The notes: generated by a model not told the origin, from the letters alone. Positions 1 through 9,295 are shown, numbered from the stretch's first letter. The stretch is DNA of 64,000 nt from Microbispora catharanthi (GCF_006334915.2 NZ_VDMA02000020.1:62001-126000); one strand, 5' to 3'. Numbers and translations: made by a program.

Positions 1-447
1 CCCTTCCTCGGCGTCCACCTGACCCGCAGGATCGACGGGGAGGTCCTGGTCGGGCCCAACGCCGTGCCTGCGCTCGCCCTGGAGGGCTACTCCTGGCGGT
101 CGGCGTCGCTGCGCGACCTGCGGCGGATCGTCGCCTGGCCGGGCGCCCGGCGCATGGCGGCCGAGCACTGGCGCACCGGCCTGCGCGAGGTGTACGGCTC
201 GCTGGTCAAACGGGCCTTCGTGGCCGCCGCCCGGAAGTATGTGCCCGAGCTGGCCTCGGCCGACCTCGTACGCGCCGGAGGCGGCGTGCGGGCCCAGGCC
301 GTGGCGCGGGACGGCAGGCTGCTCGACGACTTCGTCATCGACGTGCGCGGGCGGATCGTGCTGGTGCGAAACGCGCCCTCGCCTGCGGCGACGAGCAGCC
401 TGGCGATCGCACGGCACATCGCTTTAACGGTTCCCTTAACTTTCTAG
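1..447 (+). CDS. lhgO: L-2-hydroxyglutarate oxidase (LhgO-like), C-terminal part
   Basis: The reading frame is open from the first base, so the start lies outside the window; about 148 residues are present. The visible part has PFLGVHLTRR, then GEVLVGPNAVPALALEGYSW, typical of the C-terminal half of LhgO/DAO-type FAD oxidases, where a Gly-rich strand contacts the flavin, followed by the family's usual end with GGVRAQAV and RNAPSPAATSSLAI(ARHI). These enzymes oxidise L-2-hydroxyglutarate to 2-oxoglutarate, returning a dead-end metabolite to the TCA cycle and passing electrons to the membrane pool. The stop at 445-447 lies 18 bases before the next gene, and the intervening sequence looks like a promoter, so the next gene is probably not co-transcribed. 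Function is inferred from the C-terminal motifs only. Confidence 0.8.
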   Translation, partial: PFLGVHLTRRIDGEVLVGPNAVPALALEGYSWRSASLRDLRRIVAWPGARRMAAEHWRTGLREVYGSLVKRAFVAAARKYVPELASADLVRAGGGVRAQAVARDGRLLDDFVIDVRGRIVLVRNAPSPAATSSLAIARHIALTVPLTF

Positions 448-456
448 GTCTAGAGT
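424..456 (+). promoter_or_regulatory. Putative promoter and TTAAC direct repeat ahead of RR1
   Basis: TTAAC occurs at 424-428 and 436-440 (12-bp period, about one helical turn), as expected for tandem binding of an OmpR-family regulator. A -10-like TAGAGT (451-456) follows a CGGTTC -35-like element (428-433) at 17 bp. The predicted start point falls just before the ATG at 466 and no Shine-Dalgarno sequence is present, so the mRNA may be leaderless. The signal overlaps the end of the upstream gene. Confidence 0.4.
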
Positions 457-465
457 GCTCCCGCC

Positions 466-1188
<723 letters not shown>

Positions 1189-1191
1189 GCC

Positions 1192-2586
1192 GTGTCGGGG
1201 CGCACGCCGCTGCGGATCCGGCTCAGCGCTGCCATGCTCGCGCTGGTCGCGGTCGCCCTCGCGGTCATCGGCGTGGGCAGCGTCTCGGTGCTGCGCGACT
1301 ACCTGGTCAGCCGGGTCGACCGGAAGGTCGCCTTGCTGGCGCACGAGGCCGAAAGACGGCTCGACCGGGGTCCGGCGGCGTTCGCACGGCTCAGGCTGCC
1401 GCCCGAGGGCCGGGTGGAGATCCGTGACGCCACCGGCAGGACGCTGCTCGCGCAGGCGGGCATGGGTGTGGAGACTCTGCCGGGTCCCGGCGCCGTGACC
1501 TCCCGGAACCCCATAACGGTGTCGGCCGTGTCGGGTGACGGCCAGTGGCGGGCCCAGGTGGTGCCCGTAGAGGGCTTCGGCACGGTCGTCGTCGCGGTGG
1601 ACATGGCCTCGGTCGGGCAGATCACCGGCCGGCTCGCCCTCATCGAGGCGCTGGTCGGCGGTGCCCTGATGGTCCTGCTCGCCGTCGTCGGCGTCGTGAT
1701 CGTACGGCGCAGCCTGCGGCCCCTGGCGGAGATCGAGGCGACCGCCGAGGCCATCGCCCGGGGAAACCTCGGCAGCCGGATCCCCGACCGTGACCCGCGC
1801 ACCGAGGTCGGGCGGCTCGCCCGCGCGCTGAACGGCATGCTCGCCCAGATCGAGGCCGCGTTCCAGGCCCGGGCGGCCTCCGAGTCCGCGGCCAGGGAGT
1901 CGGAGGCGCGCATGCGCCGCTTCGTGGCCGACGCCTCGCACGAACTGCGTACGCCGCTCACCTCGATCAGGGGCTTCGCCGAGTTCCACCGGCAGGTGCC
2001 GGACGCCGACACCACGCGGCTGATGTCGCGCATCGAGAGCGAGGCCGCCCGCATGGGCCTGCTCGTGGACGACCTCCTGCTGCTCGCCCGGCTCGACCAG
2101 CAGCGCCCGCTGCGCACGCAGCCCGTGGATCTGCTGGCCCTGGCGGCCGACGCGGTCCACGACGCGAGGACCCTCTGCCCCGGCCGCGAGGTGTCGCTGG
2201 TGGTGGAGGGGGACGCTGCGCTGATCGTTTCGGGGGACGAGGTGCGGCTGAGGCAGGTCGTGGGCAACCTGATGAGCAACGCCACGACCCACACGCCCGA
2301 GGGAACGCCGATCACCGTACGCGTCGGCAGCCAGGACGGCACGGCGTTCATCGAGGTGGCCGACAAGGGGCCCGGCCTCACCCCCGAGCAGGCCGGCCGG
2401 GTCTTCGAGCGCTTCTACCGCGCCGACCCCTCCCGTACGCGGCCGTCCGGCGGCAGCGGCCTCGGGCTCGCGATCGTGGAGTCCCTCGTCCGGGCCCACG
2501 GCGGCGAGGTCGGCGTGGAGACGGCCCCCGGCGCCGGCGCCGCCTTCCGCGTCACCCTCCCCCTCGCCCCCGAGGCCCGCACCTGA
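1192..2586 (+). CDS. Sensor histidine kinase, HAMP/HisKA type (HK1)
   Basis: 464 residues from a GTG start 3 bases after RR1. Transmembrane helix about 11-34, short extracytoplasmic sensor about 35-148, second helix about 149-172, HAMP about 173-225, HisKA with H250 in SHELRTPLTSIRG, then HATPase with N-box NLMSNATTH, G1 DKGPGLTP, F-box VFERFYRADPSR and G2 SGLGLAIVESL. All residues needed for autophosphorylation are present. It should phosphorylate RR1. The sensor domain is only about 115 residues, so the signal is likely sensed at or near the membrane. Its catalytic half closely matches HK2 at 9956, which has a longer N-terminus. Confidence 0.93.
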   Translation: MSGRTPLRIRLSAAMLALVAVALAVIGVGSVSVLRDYLVSRVDRKVALLAHEAERRLDRGPAAFARLRLPPEGRVEIRDATGRTLLAQAGMGVETLPGPGAVTSRNPITVSAVSGDGQWRAQVVPVEGFGTVVVAVDMASVGQITGRLALIEALVGGALMVLLAVVGVVIVRRSLRPLAEIEATAEAIARGNLGSRIPDRDPRTEVGRLARALNGMLAQIEAAFQARAASESAARESEARMRRFVADASHELRTPLTSIRGFAEFHRQVPDADTTRLMSRIESEAARMGLLVDDLLLLARLDQQRPLRTQPVDLLALAADAVHDARTLCPGREVSLVVEGDAALIVSGDEVRLRQVVGNLMSNATTHTPEGTPITVRVGSQDGTAFIEVADKGPGLTPEQAGRVFERFYRADPSRTRPSGGSGLGLAIVESLVRAHGGEVGVETAPGAGAAFRVTLPLAPEART

Positions 2587-2602
2587 CCGGTGGACGGCAA
2601 TT

Positions 2603-3016
2603 TCACGGAAGCAGTTGCAGAGCGGCGACGTGGCGGGGCCGCACGATGCTGAAATGACGCCGATCCAACGTGGCGACCGCAGGCAGGCCGAGCCGCTCGG
2701 CGATGGCGATCACGGACGCGTCCACCGCGCCCAGCGGGAGATTCTTGTAGAGCCGCACCAGCTCCGCGATACGTGTCACGTCTTTCTGCTCAAGGGAGAT
2801 CAACTCCAGATCGCCGCTCTCGATCGAAGTCAGGAAGGCGGCCTCTGCCAAGGCACCCCGGTACTTCTCTACGAGCCAGCACACTTCCACGACCACGGTC
2901 ACTGGAACCAGCAACGGCCCCGGGGCGGTCTGTAGAAGATCGGCGCACCGCGCGTGATCCTTGTCGTCGGCGTCGAGCGCTGCGACCAGGGGGCCCGTAT
3001 CGAGAAGGATCGTCAC
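2603..3016 (-). CDS. vapC: VapC-like PIN-domain ribonuclease toxin
   Basis: 137 residues with the acidic residues of a PIN nuclease: the first Asp in LLDTGPLVAALDADDKDH, Glu in VVVEVCWLVE, and the third/fourth acidic cluster in GAVDASVIAIAERLGL and ATLDRRHF. PIN toxins cleave RNA in the cytoplasm (tRNA or rRNA in characterised VapCs) with metal ions held by these acids. Its ATG overlaps the stop of the small upstream gene by 4 bp (ATGA), the normal antitoxin-first order. It converges on HK1 with a 16-bp gap. The length is typical of VapC. Whether it is an active toxin is inferred. Confidence 0.85.
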   Translation of the reverse strand: MTILLDTGPLVAALDADDKDHARCADLLQTAPGPLLVPVTVVVEVCWLVEKYRGALAEAAFLTSIESGDLELISLEQKDVTRIAELVRLYKNLPLGAVDASVIAIAERLGLPAVATLDRRHFSIVRPRHVAALQLLP

Positions 3017-3264
3017 ATCGGACGATTCAACCCCTCGCGGAGCACCTCTTCATGGCGTTCCGCCAGATCGCCGACTCCCGACTTCATCGCGCCGATGAAC
3101 GACAACCGCCGTCGGCCCTCTTGCTCCACATCTGACCTGTCTGGGCTCTCGTTGGCCTCGACCAGCCGGAGCGCGACCGCATGCAGATCGCGGACCTGCT
3201 CGGGCCGCAGCCTGTCCACCAGAGCGTGCAGATCCTCGTAATCGTGCGCCGCGGTCATGGGCAC
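3013..3264 (-). CDS. Putative antitoxin paired with the PIN toxin
   Basis: 83 residues from ATG at 3264; an internal ATG at 3258 would give MTAAHDYEDLHALVDRL. The protein is acidic and largely helical (DRLRPEQVRDLHAVALRLVE), ending in a polar tail with RRRLSFIGAMKSG. I see no classical ribbon-helix-helix or AbrB motif, so the assignment rests on position: it immediately precedes the PIN gene, overlaps it by 4 bp and is of antitoxin size. A TACACT -10-like hexamer lies on the minus strand at 3269-3274, so the transcript could be nearly leaderless and use the second ATG. It would neutralise the toxin by direct binding and probably autoregulate (family knowledge). Confidence 0.65.
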   Translation of the reverse strand: MPMTAAHDYEDLHALVDRLRPEQVRDLHAVALRLVEANESPDRSDVEQEGRRRLSFIGAMKSGVGDLAERHEEVLREGLNRPM

Positions 3265-3442
3265 AGTGTACGTCGTCGCCGTCCACGAACCAGGTTCACG
3301 CGCACCGCTTCGGGCGACTCCGCTCCGCGGGTGGGCTGCCGCACTACAACGTTCTGTTCATGCGATCTTCTCCTGCGCTGAGCGAACGGCTGCCCCTCCT
3401 CCACACGCCTGTCGCCGGCGAACGGGGGCCATAAGCCGGGGG

Positions 3443-5293
3443 TCAGCGGGCGGCGGGGAAGCCTTCGTCGGGGAAGGCGGTGGAGGCGGCGGGCAGGACG
3501 ACCTGGTCGCCTTCGGAGAGGCCGCCCGTGATCTCCACGTAGCTGTCGCCGCGTACGCCGACCTTGACCGTACGGCGCGACTGCGTCCCGCCGTCGGCCA
3601 CGGTGACCACGGCCGTGCCGTCACCCTGGGCGCGTACGGCCTGCGAGGGGACGTAGAGCGCGTCCGCCGCCTCGCCGGTCGTCACCCGTATGGTGGCGCT
3701 CTGGCCCAGCAGCAGCCGGGCGGGGCGGCTGTTCAGGACGATCGTCACGCCGTAACGGACCAGGCGGTTGCTGGTGGTCGCGGTCGGGTCGATGTGGGCG
3801 ACCGTTCCCGGGTACTCCTGCCCCGGTTGCGTGGGCAGCGTCACGGTGGCCGCCTGACCGACCTTGAGGAAGCGGATGTCCGACTCGGTGAACATCGCCT
3901 GCACCTGCAGGTCGTCGAGGTCGCCGAGGGTGATGAAGGTCCCCGAGGAGTAGCGGGAGCCGGTGGTCCCCGCGACGGACAGGATCGTGCCGTCCGCCGG
4001 AGCCTTGATCCTCACGCCGGCGAGCGCCTCCTTGGCCTCGGCCAGTTCGGTCGTCGCCTGGCTGACCTGCGCCTCGGCCTGTGCCTCGGTGAGCCGGGCA
4101 CCGCCCCCCTGGCCGCCTTGCCCGCTCTGTCCTGCCTGTCCTGTCTGGCCGCCGCCGAAGCCCGCACGTCCCTGCGCGCCGCCGCCCTGCCCTTGTCCGC
4201 CCTGCCCTTGCCCGCTCTGTCCCTGCGAGTTCTGTCCCTGGCCGCCCTGTCCGGGTGCGCAGGCGGAGGAGGAACCGCCGGGGGAGGGGCTCGGCGTGGC
4301 GGACGGCTGCCGCGACGGCGCCGTGGGCAGGATCGAGACGCTCACCTCCGGGTTCGGCGCGGTCGCGCCGTCCGTGGGGGCCGGGGGGTGCGGCCTGGAC
4401 GGTTTCGGGTGTGGATGCGGGCGTGGCGTGACCGTGGGCGCCGGACCGGGCTCGGGCTTGGAGCCTCCGTGGTCGCCACCCCGGTACGCCACGAGGCTGA
4501 TGCTCGCCGCGCTCGCGCCCTTGTTCGCCCCGGCGGCGGCAGGCCGGCTCGAAGGCCGGGTGGTCGCGGAAGGCCGTGACGAGGGCTGCGATGAGGGGCG
4601 CGTGGACGCCTGCCCGGAAGGCCGGGGGGAGGGGGCCGGACACGAGACCGGGCCGCCGCTGCCGGTGCCGCCCGTGTTCCCCGCTCCGGCTCCGCTGCCG
4701 GTGCCACCCGTGTTCCCCGCTCCGGCTTCGCCACCGGTGCCGCCCGCGTTTCCCGACCCCGCTCCAGCGCCCGTTCCGCCGCCGGGGGTCCTGGCCCCGC
4801 CCGCGCCTCCCGCGCCTCCGGAGCCGGTCGCGCCGGTTGACATCCCAGCCCCGGAGCCGCCGGTGGACGCCCCGGCCCCGGAGCCACCCGCACTCGGCGC
4901 GGCGGCTCCGCTCGTGGTGGCGGTGCCGTTCTCGACGTCGTCGAGGGTCTCCTGGGCGGCGGCGAGTGCGGCCTTGGCGGCCTCGTAGTTCTCCCTGGCG
5001 ATGGTGTCGTCGATCCGGGCGAGGACCTTGCCGCGGCGGACCTTCTGGCCCACCTTGACGTAGACCTTCTCGACCCTGCCCTCCGCTCCGAACGCGAGAT
5101 CGCGCACGCCGGTGTCGATCGTGTTGCCCGCGGCCGAGACGTACGACGCGACCGTGCCCCGCTTGACCGAGGCGAGCGCTATCCGGTCGGCCACGGAGGT
5201 GTCGCCGCCAGTGGCGGCGACCACGGCGACGCTCGCGATGACGATCCCCGCCAGCGCGAGCCCTCCGATGCTGAGTGGAGTGCTCGATCTCAT
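3443..5293 (-). CDS. HlyD/MacA-type periplasmic-adaptor-like protein with very long Gly/Pro/Ser insert
   Basis: 616 residues from ATG 5293; the upstream in-frame ATG at 5302 abuts the AGCAGG ribosome site, whereas 5293 has 9-bp spacing. N-terminal signal anchor (LALAGIVIASVAVVAA), first half of a biotinyl-lipoyl domain (GRVEKVYVKVGQKVRRGKVL), one helix of the hairpin (ENYEAAKAALAAAQETL), then about 270 residues of low-complexity Gly/Ser/Pro/Gln sequence, the return helix (EAQVSQATTELAEAKEALAG), second lipoyl half (IKAPADGTI), beta-barrel and membrane-proximal domains. In MacA the hairpin tip docks to TolC; with no outer membrane here, the tip is replaced by a flexible insert. Transcribed divergently from the second adaptor and probably works with the MacAB-like exporter (inference). 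Confidence 0.85.
   Translation of the reverse strand: MRSSTPLSIGGLALAGIVIASVAVVAATGGDTSVADRIALASVKRGTVASYVSAAGNTIDTGVRDLAFGAEGRVEKVYVKVGQKVRRGKVLARIDDTIARENYEAAKAALAAAQETLDDVENGTATTSGAAAPSAGGSGAGASTGGSGAGMSTGATGSGGAGGAGGARTPGGGTGAGAGSGNAGGTGGEAGAGNTGGTGSGAGAGNTGGTGSGGPVSCPAPSPRPSGQASTRPSSQPSSRPSATTRPSSRPAAAGANKGASAASISLVAYRGGDHGGSKPEPGPAPTVTPRPHPHPKPSRPHPPAPTDGATAPNPEVSVSILPTAPSRQPSATPSPSPGGSSSACAPGQGGQGQNSQGQSGQGQGGQGQGGGAQGRAGFGGGQTGQAGQSGQGGQGGGARLTEAQAEAQVSQATTELAEAKEALAGVRIKAPADGTILSVAGTTGSRYSSGTFITLGDLDDLQVQAMFTESDIRFLKVGQAATVTLPTQPGQEYPGTVAHIDPTATTSNRLVRYGVTIVLNSRPARLLLGQSATIRVTTGEAADALYVPSQAVRAQGDGTAVVTVADGGTQSRRTVKVGVRGDSYVEITGGLSEGDQVVLPAASTAFPDEGFPAAR
4656..4763 (-). repeat. 36-bp tandem repeat in the adaptor insert (three units)
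   Basis: Three consecutive 36-bp units (4656-4691, 4692-4727, 4728-4763), the first two nearly identical and the third diverged. On the minus strand each codes for a 12-residue Gly/Thr/Asn/Ala-rich unit of the type GAGNTGGTGSGA. The insert is likely to expand and contract by slippage; unit number may differ between strains. Confidence 0.8.
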
Positions 5294-5377
5294 GGCGGAC
5301 ATCCTGCTGACGCCACGTGACCGGTGGCTTGGCCGTACCTGAGAGTTGTCTGTGGATGCGCGTCCTGATACGGACTG

Positions 5378-5394
5378 TCAGCAAATCCTCAGCA
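5378..5394. promoter_or_regulatory. TCAGCA direct repeat with 11-bp period between divergent adaptor genes
   Basis: TCAGCA at 5378-5383 and 5389-5394, separated by 5 bp, in the 145-bp divergent control region. An 11-bp period is the usual spacing for dimers of OmpR/PhoB regulators binding one face of the helix. RR1 and RR2 are both nearby candidates. No perfect -10/-35 pair could be assigned. Confidence 0.4.
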
Positions 5395-5438
5395 TCGGCC
5401 TAGGTTGCCCGAAGCGGGGTTTGCCATGGTTCGACGTC

Positions 5439-6587
5439 GTGAAGCTGTCGACGAAGCGCAGGACGCTGATCATCAACGGTGTCCTGGTGGTACTGCTGCT
5501 CGGCGGGATCGCGGCGGCCTGGGCGTCCGTGGGAGGCGACTCCTCCGGAGACGGCGCCGTGCCGCTGACGACCCGGGTGACCCGCGGGACCGTGCTCGCC
5601 TCGGTATCGGCCTCCGGTTCCGTCGAGAGCGCCAGGACGCGCGCTCTCGACTTCGCTGCGAACGGCACCGTCGAGTCCGTCCTGGTCGAGAGCGGCGACA
5701 AGGTCAAGAAGGGACAGGCGCTCGCGCGCATCGATGACACGGCCGCCCGGGAGAGCCTGGAGGCGGCCCAGGCGAGCCTGGACGCCGCCGAGGAGGCCGA
5801 CACCTCGACCGCCTCGGGCTACTCGCAGTACATCAGTGCGAGGAACGCCTACCGGTCGGCCAAGCGGGCGCTGGCCGGCACGGTGATCAAGGCGCCCTTC
5901 GCCGGGGTCGTCACGGCGGTCAACGGAGCCGTGGGCGGCTCCTCGGGCGCGTCCGGCGGATCCGGCGGGTCCTCCCAGGGCGGCCAGGCGCAGTCGCAGA
6001 GCGGGTCCGCGGGGTCGAGCGGCACCGGCGGGTCCAGCGGCTTCATCGAGATCGCGGACCCCGCCCACCTGCGGATCGTGGGGAACTTCACCGAGGCCGA
6101 CGTCAGCAGGATCAAGGTCGGCCAGGCGGCGACCGTGTCCTTCGACGCACTCACCGGGGTCACCGCCGCCGGCAAGGTGACGGTGGTCGACCCGCAGCCG
6201 CAGACGAACAACAACGTCGTCCAGTACGCCGTGACGATCTCGCTGACCGACGTGCCGTCCACCGTACGGCTCGGCCAGACGGCCACGGTCCAGGTGACCG
6301 TGGGCAAGGCCGACGACGTGCTCACGGTGGCGTCCTCGGCGGTCACCACGGCGGGCGGCCAGACCACGGTGACGGTGCTGGAGAACGGCAGGCAGGTCGT
6401 GAAGCGGGTGGAGGTCGGCCTGAAGGGCGACACCACCACCGAGATCAAGTCGGGACTCCAGGAGGGCGACCAGGTGGTGCGGCCCCAGGCGTCGACGACC
6501 GGCGGAGGCGGCGGCATCCAGTTCCCCGGCGGCGGAGGCGGGTTCGGCCGCGGCTTCGGCGGCGGTGGCGGCGGAGGCAACCGATGA
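5439..6587 (+). CDS. HlyD/MacA-type adaptor subunit of ABC exporter
   Basis: 382 residues from GTG 5439 (VKLSTKRRTLIINGVLVVLLL), chosen because the start gives a basic N-terminus followed at once by a membrane anchor; an upstream in-frame start at 5346 would place non-membrane sequence first. Lipoyl half 1 (NGTVESVLVESGDKVKKGQAL), a short helix pair, lipoyl half 2 (VIKAPFAGVVTAVNGAVGG), followed by about 40 Gly/Ser/Gln residues inserted before the beta-barrel (IEIADPAHLRIVGNFTEADV), then the membrane-proximal domain and a Gly-rich tail. It overlaps the ATPase gene by 4 bp. Presumably bridges the permease to the cell wall side; substrate unknown. Confidence 0.88.
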   Translation: MKLSTKRRTLIINGVLVVLLLGGIAAAWASVGGDSSGDGAVPLTTRVTRGTVLASVSASGSVESARTRALDFAANGTVESVLVESGDKVKKGQALARIDDTAARESLEAAQASLDAAEEADTSTASGYSQYISARNAYRSAKRALAGTVIKAPFAGVVTAVNGAVGGSSGASGGSGGSSQGGQAQSQSGSAGSSGTGGSSGFIEIADPAHLRIVGNFTEADVSRIKVGQAATVSFDALTGVTAAGKVTVVDPQPQTNNNVVQYAVTISLTDVPSTVRLGQTATVQVTVGKADDVLTVASSAVTTAGGQTTVTVLENGRQVVKRVEVGLKGDTTTEIKSGLQEGDQVVRPQASTTGGGGGIQFPGGGGGFGRGFGGGGGGGNR

Positions 6588-7324
6588 GGGCCGGCCCGCC
6601 GCCGGTACTCGATCTCGGCCACGTCACCAAGGTGTACGGCGAGGGCGAGACCACAGTGCGCGCGCTGCGCGGCGTGTCGCTCAGGGTGGAGCGCGGCGAC
6701 TACGTGGCGATCATGGGCGCCTCCGGCTCCGGCAAGTCCACGCTGATGAACATCATCGGCTGCCTCGACGTCCCGTCCGGGGGGACCTACCGCCTCGACG
6801 GCACCGACGTCGGCCGGCTCGACGAACGACGGCTCGCGGTCGTCCGCAACCGCAAGCTCGGCTTCGTCTTCCAGTCCTTCAACCTCATCCCCAGGATGAG
6901 CGCGGTCGCCAACGTCGAGCTTCCCCTGGCGTACGGCGGGGTCAAGGCCGCGGAGCGGCGCCGCAGGGCGCTGGCCGCGCTCGACCGGGTCGGGCTCGCC
7001 GACCGCGTCCACCACCAGCCCAACGAGCTGTCCGGCGGCCAGCAGCAGCGGGTGGCGGTGGCCCGCGCGCTCGTCACCGCGCCGACCCTGCTGCTGGCCG
7101 ACGAGCCCACGGGCGCTCTCGACAGCAAGTCCAGCGAGGACGTCATGAACATCTTCGACCGCCTCAGCGCGAGCGGCCGGACCCTGGTCGTCATCACGCA
7201 CGAGGAGGAGGTCGCCGCGCACGCCAAACGGGTCGTCCGCCTCATGGACGGCCAGATCGTGGAGGACGTGCGCACCACGCCGGTCGGCGGGCTGCCCCCG
7301 CGGCTCGCGGAGGTGGCCTCGTGA
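6584..7324 (+). CDS. ABC transporter ATP-binding protein, MacB/LolD class
   Basis: 246 residues. Walker A GASGSGKST, Q-loop FVFQSFNLIPRM, signature LSGGQQQRVAVARAL, Walker B TLLLADEPTGALDS, H-loop VITHEEEVA. This is the MacB/LolD/FtsE type, which powers mechanotransmission rather than alternating transport when paired with an FtsX-like permease. It overlaps the adaptor by 4 bp upstream and the permease by 4 bp downstream (GTGA), so all three are translated as a unit. The next gene encodes its permease; the ATPase and permease are separate chains here, unlike E. coli MacB. Confidence 0.95.
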   Translation: MRAGPPPVLDLGHVTKVYGEGETTVRALRGVSLRVERGDYVAIMGASGSGKSTLMNIIGCLDVPSGGTYRLDGTDVGRLDERRLAVVRNRKLGFVFQSFNLIPRMSAVANVELPLAYGGVKAAERRRRALAALDRVGLADRVHHQPNELSGGQQQRVAVARALVTAPTLLLADEPTGALDSKSSEDVMNIFDRLSASGRTLVVITHEEEVAAHAKRVVRLMDGQIVEDVRTTPVGGLPPRLAEVAS

Positions 7325-8619
7325 ACGCCGCGGAGGTCCTGCGTTTCGCCCTGCGCGGCCTGGCCGCCAACAAGATGCGCAGCGCGCTCACCATGCTCGG
7401 CATCCTGATCGGCGTCGCCGCGGTGATCCTGCTGGTCGCGATCGGCGAGGGATCCTCCCAGCAGATCCAGCAGAACATCCAGCGGCTCGGCGCCAACTCG
7501 CTGACCGTCACGCCGTCCACCTCGGGCGGCGGGGGCGGCCCCGGCGGGGGCTTCGCCCGCGGTTTCGGCGGTGGGGGAGGCGGTGGGGGAGGCGGTGGCC
7601 AGGCCGGGCGGCAGAACAGCGGGCCGCGCATCCAGGCCAAGGACCTGACCGTCGACGACGCGCGGGCGCTGGCCGACCCGGCGAACGCCCCCTCGGTCAA
7701 GAGCGTCTCGCCGGTCGTGACGGCCCAGTCCCAGACCGCGACGTACGAAGGGGCGAGCCACTCGATCAGCCAGCTCGTGGGCACCTACCCGAGCTACTTC
7801 GAGGCGTCCAACAAGCCGGTGGTCAAGGGCGCCTACTTCTACAACGACGACGTGCTCGCCGCGCGCAAGGTCGTGGTGATCGGGCAGACGGTGGCCGAGA
7901 ACCTGTTCGGCACGGTCGATCCCCTCGGCAAGCAGATCACCGTGTCGGGCGTGCCGTTCACCGTCGTGGGGGTGCTCAAGGAGGCCGGCTCGTCCGGGTT
8001 CCAGGACGCCGACGACGTGGCCGTCGCCCCGCTGCCCGCCGTGCAGCAGAGCCTGACCGGTTTCGGGCCGCTGGGGCAGATCCTCGTCCAGGCCAAGAGC
8101 GCCGAGGCGGTGGACGCCGCGCAGACCGAGGTCACCGAGGTGCTCAACCAGCGGCACGGCATCACCGGCTCCGCGAGCGCCGACTATCGCATCCTCAACC
8201 AGGCGACCCTGCAGGAGACGGTCAGCGCGGCGACCGGGACGTTCACGGTCCTGCTCGGCGCGGTGGCCGCGATCAGCCTGCTCGTCGGCGGCATCGGCAT
8301 CACCAACATCATGCTCGTCACGGTCACCGAGCGGACCAGGGAGATCGGCATCCGCAAGGCGATCGGCGCGCCCAAGGGCGCGATCCTCGGCCAGTTCCTC
8401 GCCGAGGCGACGATGCTCAGCCTCGTCGGCGGCCTGCTGGGCGTCCTGATCGCCGTGATCGGCGCCCAGTTCACGATCGCGGGCGTGCGGCCGGTGATCG
8501 TCCCCACGTCGATCGCGCTGGCGCTCGGCGTCTCGGTCGCGATCGGCCTGTTCTTCGGCAGCTACCCCGCCAACCGCGCCGCCGGGCTGCGGCCGATCGA
8601 AGCCCTCCGCTTCGAATGA
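7321..8619 (+). CDS. FtsX-like (MacB-type) ABC transporter permease
   Basis: 432 residues from GTG 7321, overlapping the ATPase stop. Helix 1 (SALTMLGILIGVAAVILLVAIG) follows an amphipathic N-terminus; a large extracytoplasmic domain follows; three C-terminal helices include LLGAVAAISLLVGGIGITNIMLV, then the coupling motif TERTREIGIRKAIGAPKGAIL, typical of FtsX/MacB permeases. Between helix 1 and the extracytoplasmic domain is a run rich in Gly (GGGGGPGGGFARGFGGGGGG and beyond, about residues 66-100), absent from classical MacB. Probably exports or extracts a hydrophobic compound or peptide under control of the adjacent two-component systems (inference). Confidence 0.93.
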   Translation: MNAAEVLRFALRGLAANKMRSALTMLGILIGVAAVILLVAIGEGSSQQIQQNIQRLGANSLTVTPSTSGGGGGPGGGFARGFGGGGGGGGGGGQAGRQNSGPRIQAKDLTVDDARALADPANAPSVKSVSPVVTAQSQTATYEGASHSISQLVGTYPSYFEASNKPVVKGAYFYNDDVLAARKVVVIGQTVAENLFGTVDPLGKQITVSGVPFTVVGVLKEAGSSGFQDADDVAVAPLPAVQQSLTGFGPLGQILVQAKSAEAVDAAQTEVTEVLNQRHGITGSASADYRILNQATLQETVSAATGTFTVLLGAVAAISLLVGGIGITNIMLVTVTERTREIGIRKAIGAPKGAILGQFLAEATMLSLVGGLLGVLIAVIGAQFTIAGVRPVIVPTSIALALGVSVAIGLFFGSYPANRAAGLRPIEALRFE

Positions 8620-8662
8620 CGGCCGGACCCATCGAGGCGGACCCCATCGAAGGGAGATGGAT

Positions 8663-9295
8663 GTGAGCAGGCACGACACCGAGGAGCTTCTGGAGACCTC
8701 GCCGTTCGACGACGACCTCCAGGAGGTGCTGGCGGCGCGTCCCGCTCGCGCGGGCGGGTCGAAGCTGACGCTCGCCCTGGCCGGAGGCGTCCTGCTCGTG
8801 GCCGGGCTGCTCCTCGGCATCCAGGTGCAGAAGCTCCTGGGCGGCTCCGCGCCGGGCCGGTTCCCGTCCCGCGCGGCCGGTGCCGGTGCGTACGCCGGTG
8901 CCGGTCAGGCCCCAGGGGGTGGCGGACCGGGCGGCGGGCTCGGCGGCGGGTACGCCCGAGACGCGGGCGGGGGCGGCGGCTTCGCGGGCGCGGGCGGCGG
9001 TGCGGGAAGAGGAGGAGGAGCGGGCGCGGGGGCAGGAGCGGGGCCCGGCGGCATGACCTTCGGCACGGTCAAGCTGGTCGACGGCGACAAGATCTACGTC
9101 CAGACCGTGAACGGCGGCGTGGTCACGGTGACGACCTCGGGCGACACCAAGGTGCGGGTCACCCGGTCGGGGAAGGTCTCCGACCTCAAGCCGGGCAGCT
9201 TCGTCACCGTCGCGGGGACCGCCGACGCCCAGGGCCAGGTGGCGGCGACATCCGTCACCGAGGGCTCGGCCATGGGCCGGAGGGCGGGATCGTGA
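8663..9295 (+). CDS. Membrane-anchored DUF5666-like protein with Gly-rich linker
   Basis: About 210 residues from GTG 8663, preferred over ATG 8657 because the AGGGAG ribosome site (8651-8656) touches the ATG but lies 6 bp from the GTG. Cytosolic acidic N-terminus (DTEELLETSPFDDDLQEVL), one transmembrane helix (LTLALAGGVLLVAGLLLGI), about 70 residues of Gly/Ala linker, then a small beta domain (MTFGTVKLVDGDKIYVQTV, TKVRVTRSGKVSDLKPGSFV) resembling DUF5666, an OB-like extracytoplasmic fold. Overlaps RR2 by 4 bp. It probably assists the exporter or its sensing at the membrane; biochemical role unknown. Confidence 0.75.
   Translation: MSRHDTEELLETSPFDDDLQEVLAARPARAGGSKLTLALAGGVLLVAGLLLGIQVQKLLGGSAPGRFPSRAAGAGAYAGAGQAPGGGGPGGGLGGGYARDAGGGGGFAGAGGGAGRGGGAGAGAGAGPGGMTFGTVKLVDGDKIYVQTVNGGVVTVTTSGDTKVRVTRSGKVSDLKPGSFVTVAGTADAQGQVAATSVTEGSAMGRRAGS

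Noticed and set aside
3257-4579. Plus-strand frame over the adaptor gene
   Set aside because: Overlaps the strong HlyD-type adaptor on the minus strand; the amino-acid composition is that of an antisense shadow.
6565-7320. Upstream extension of the permease frame through the ATPase region
   Set aside because: The segment before 7321 reads low-quality Arg/Gly-rich sequence opposite in phase to a complete ATPase with Walker motifs; the permease begins at GTG 7321.
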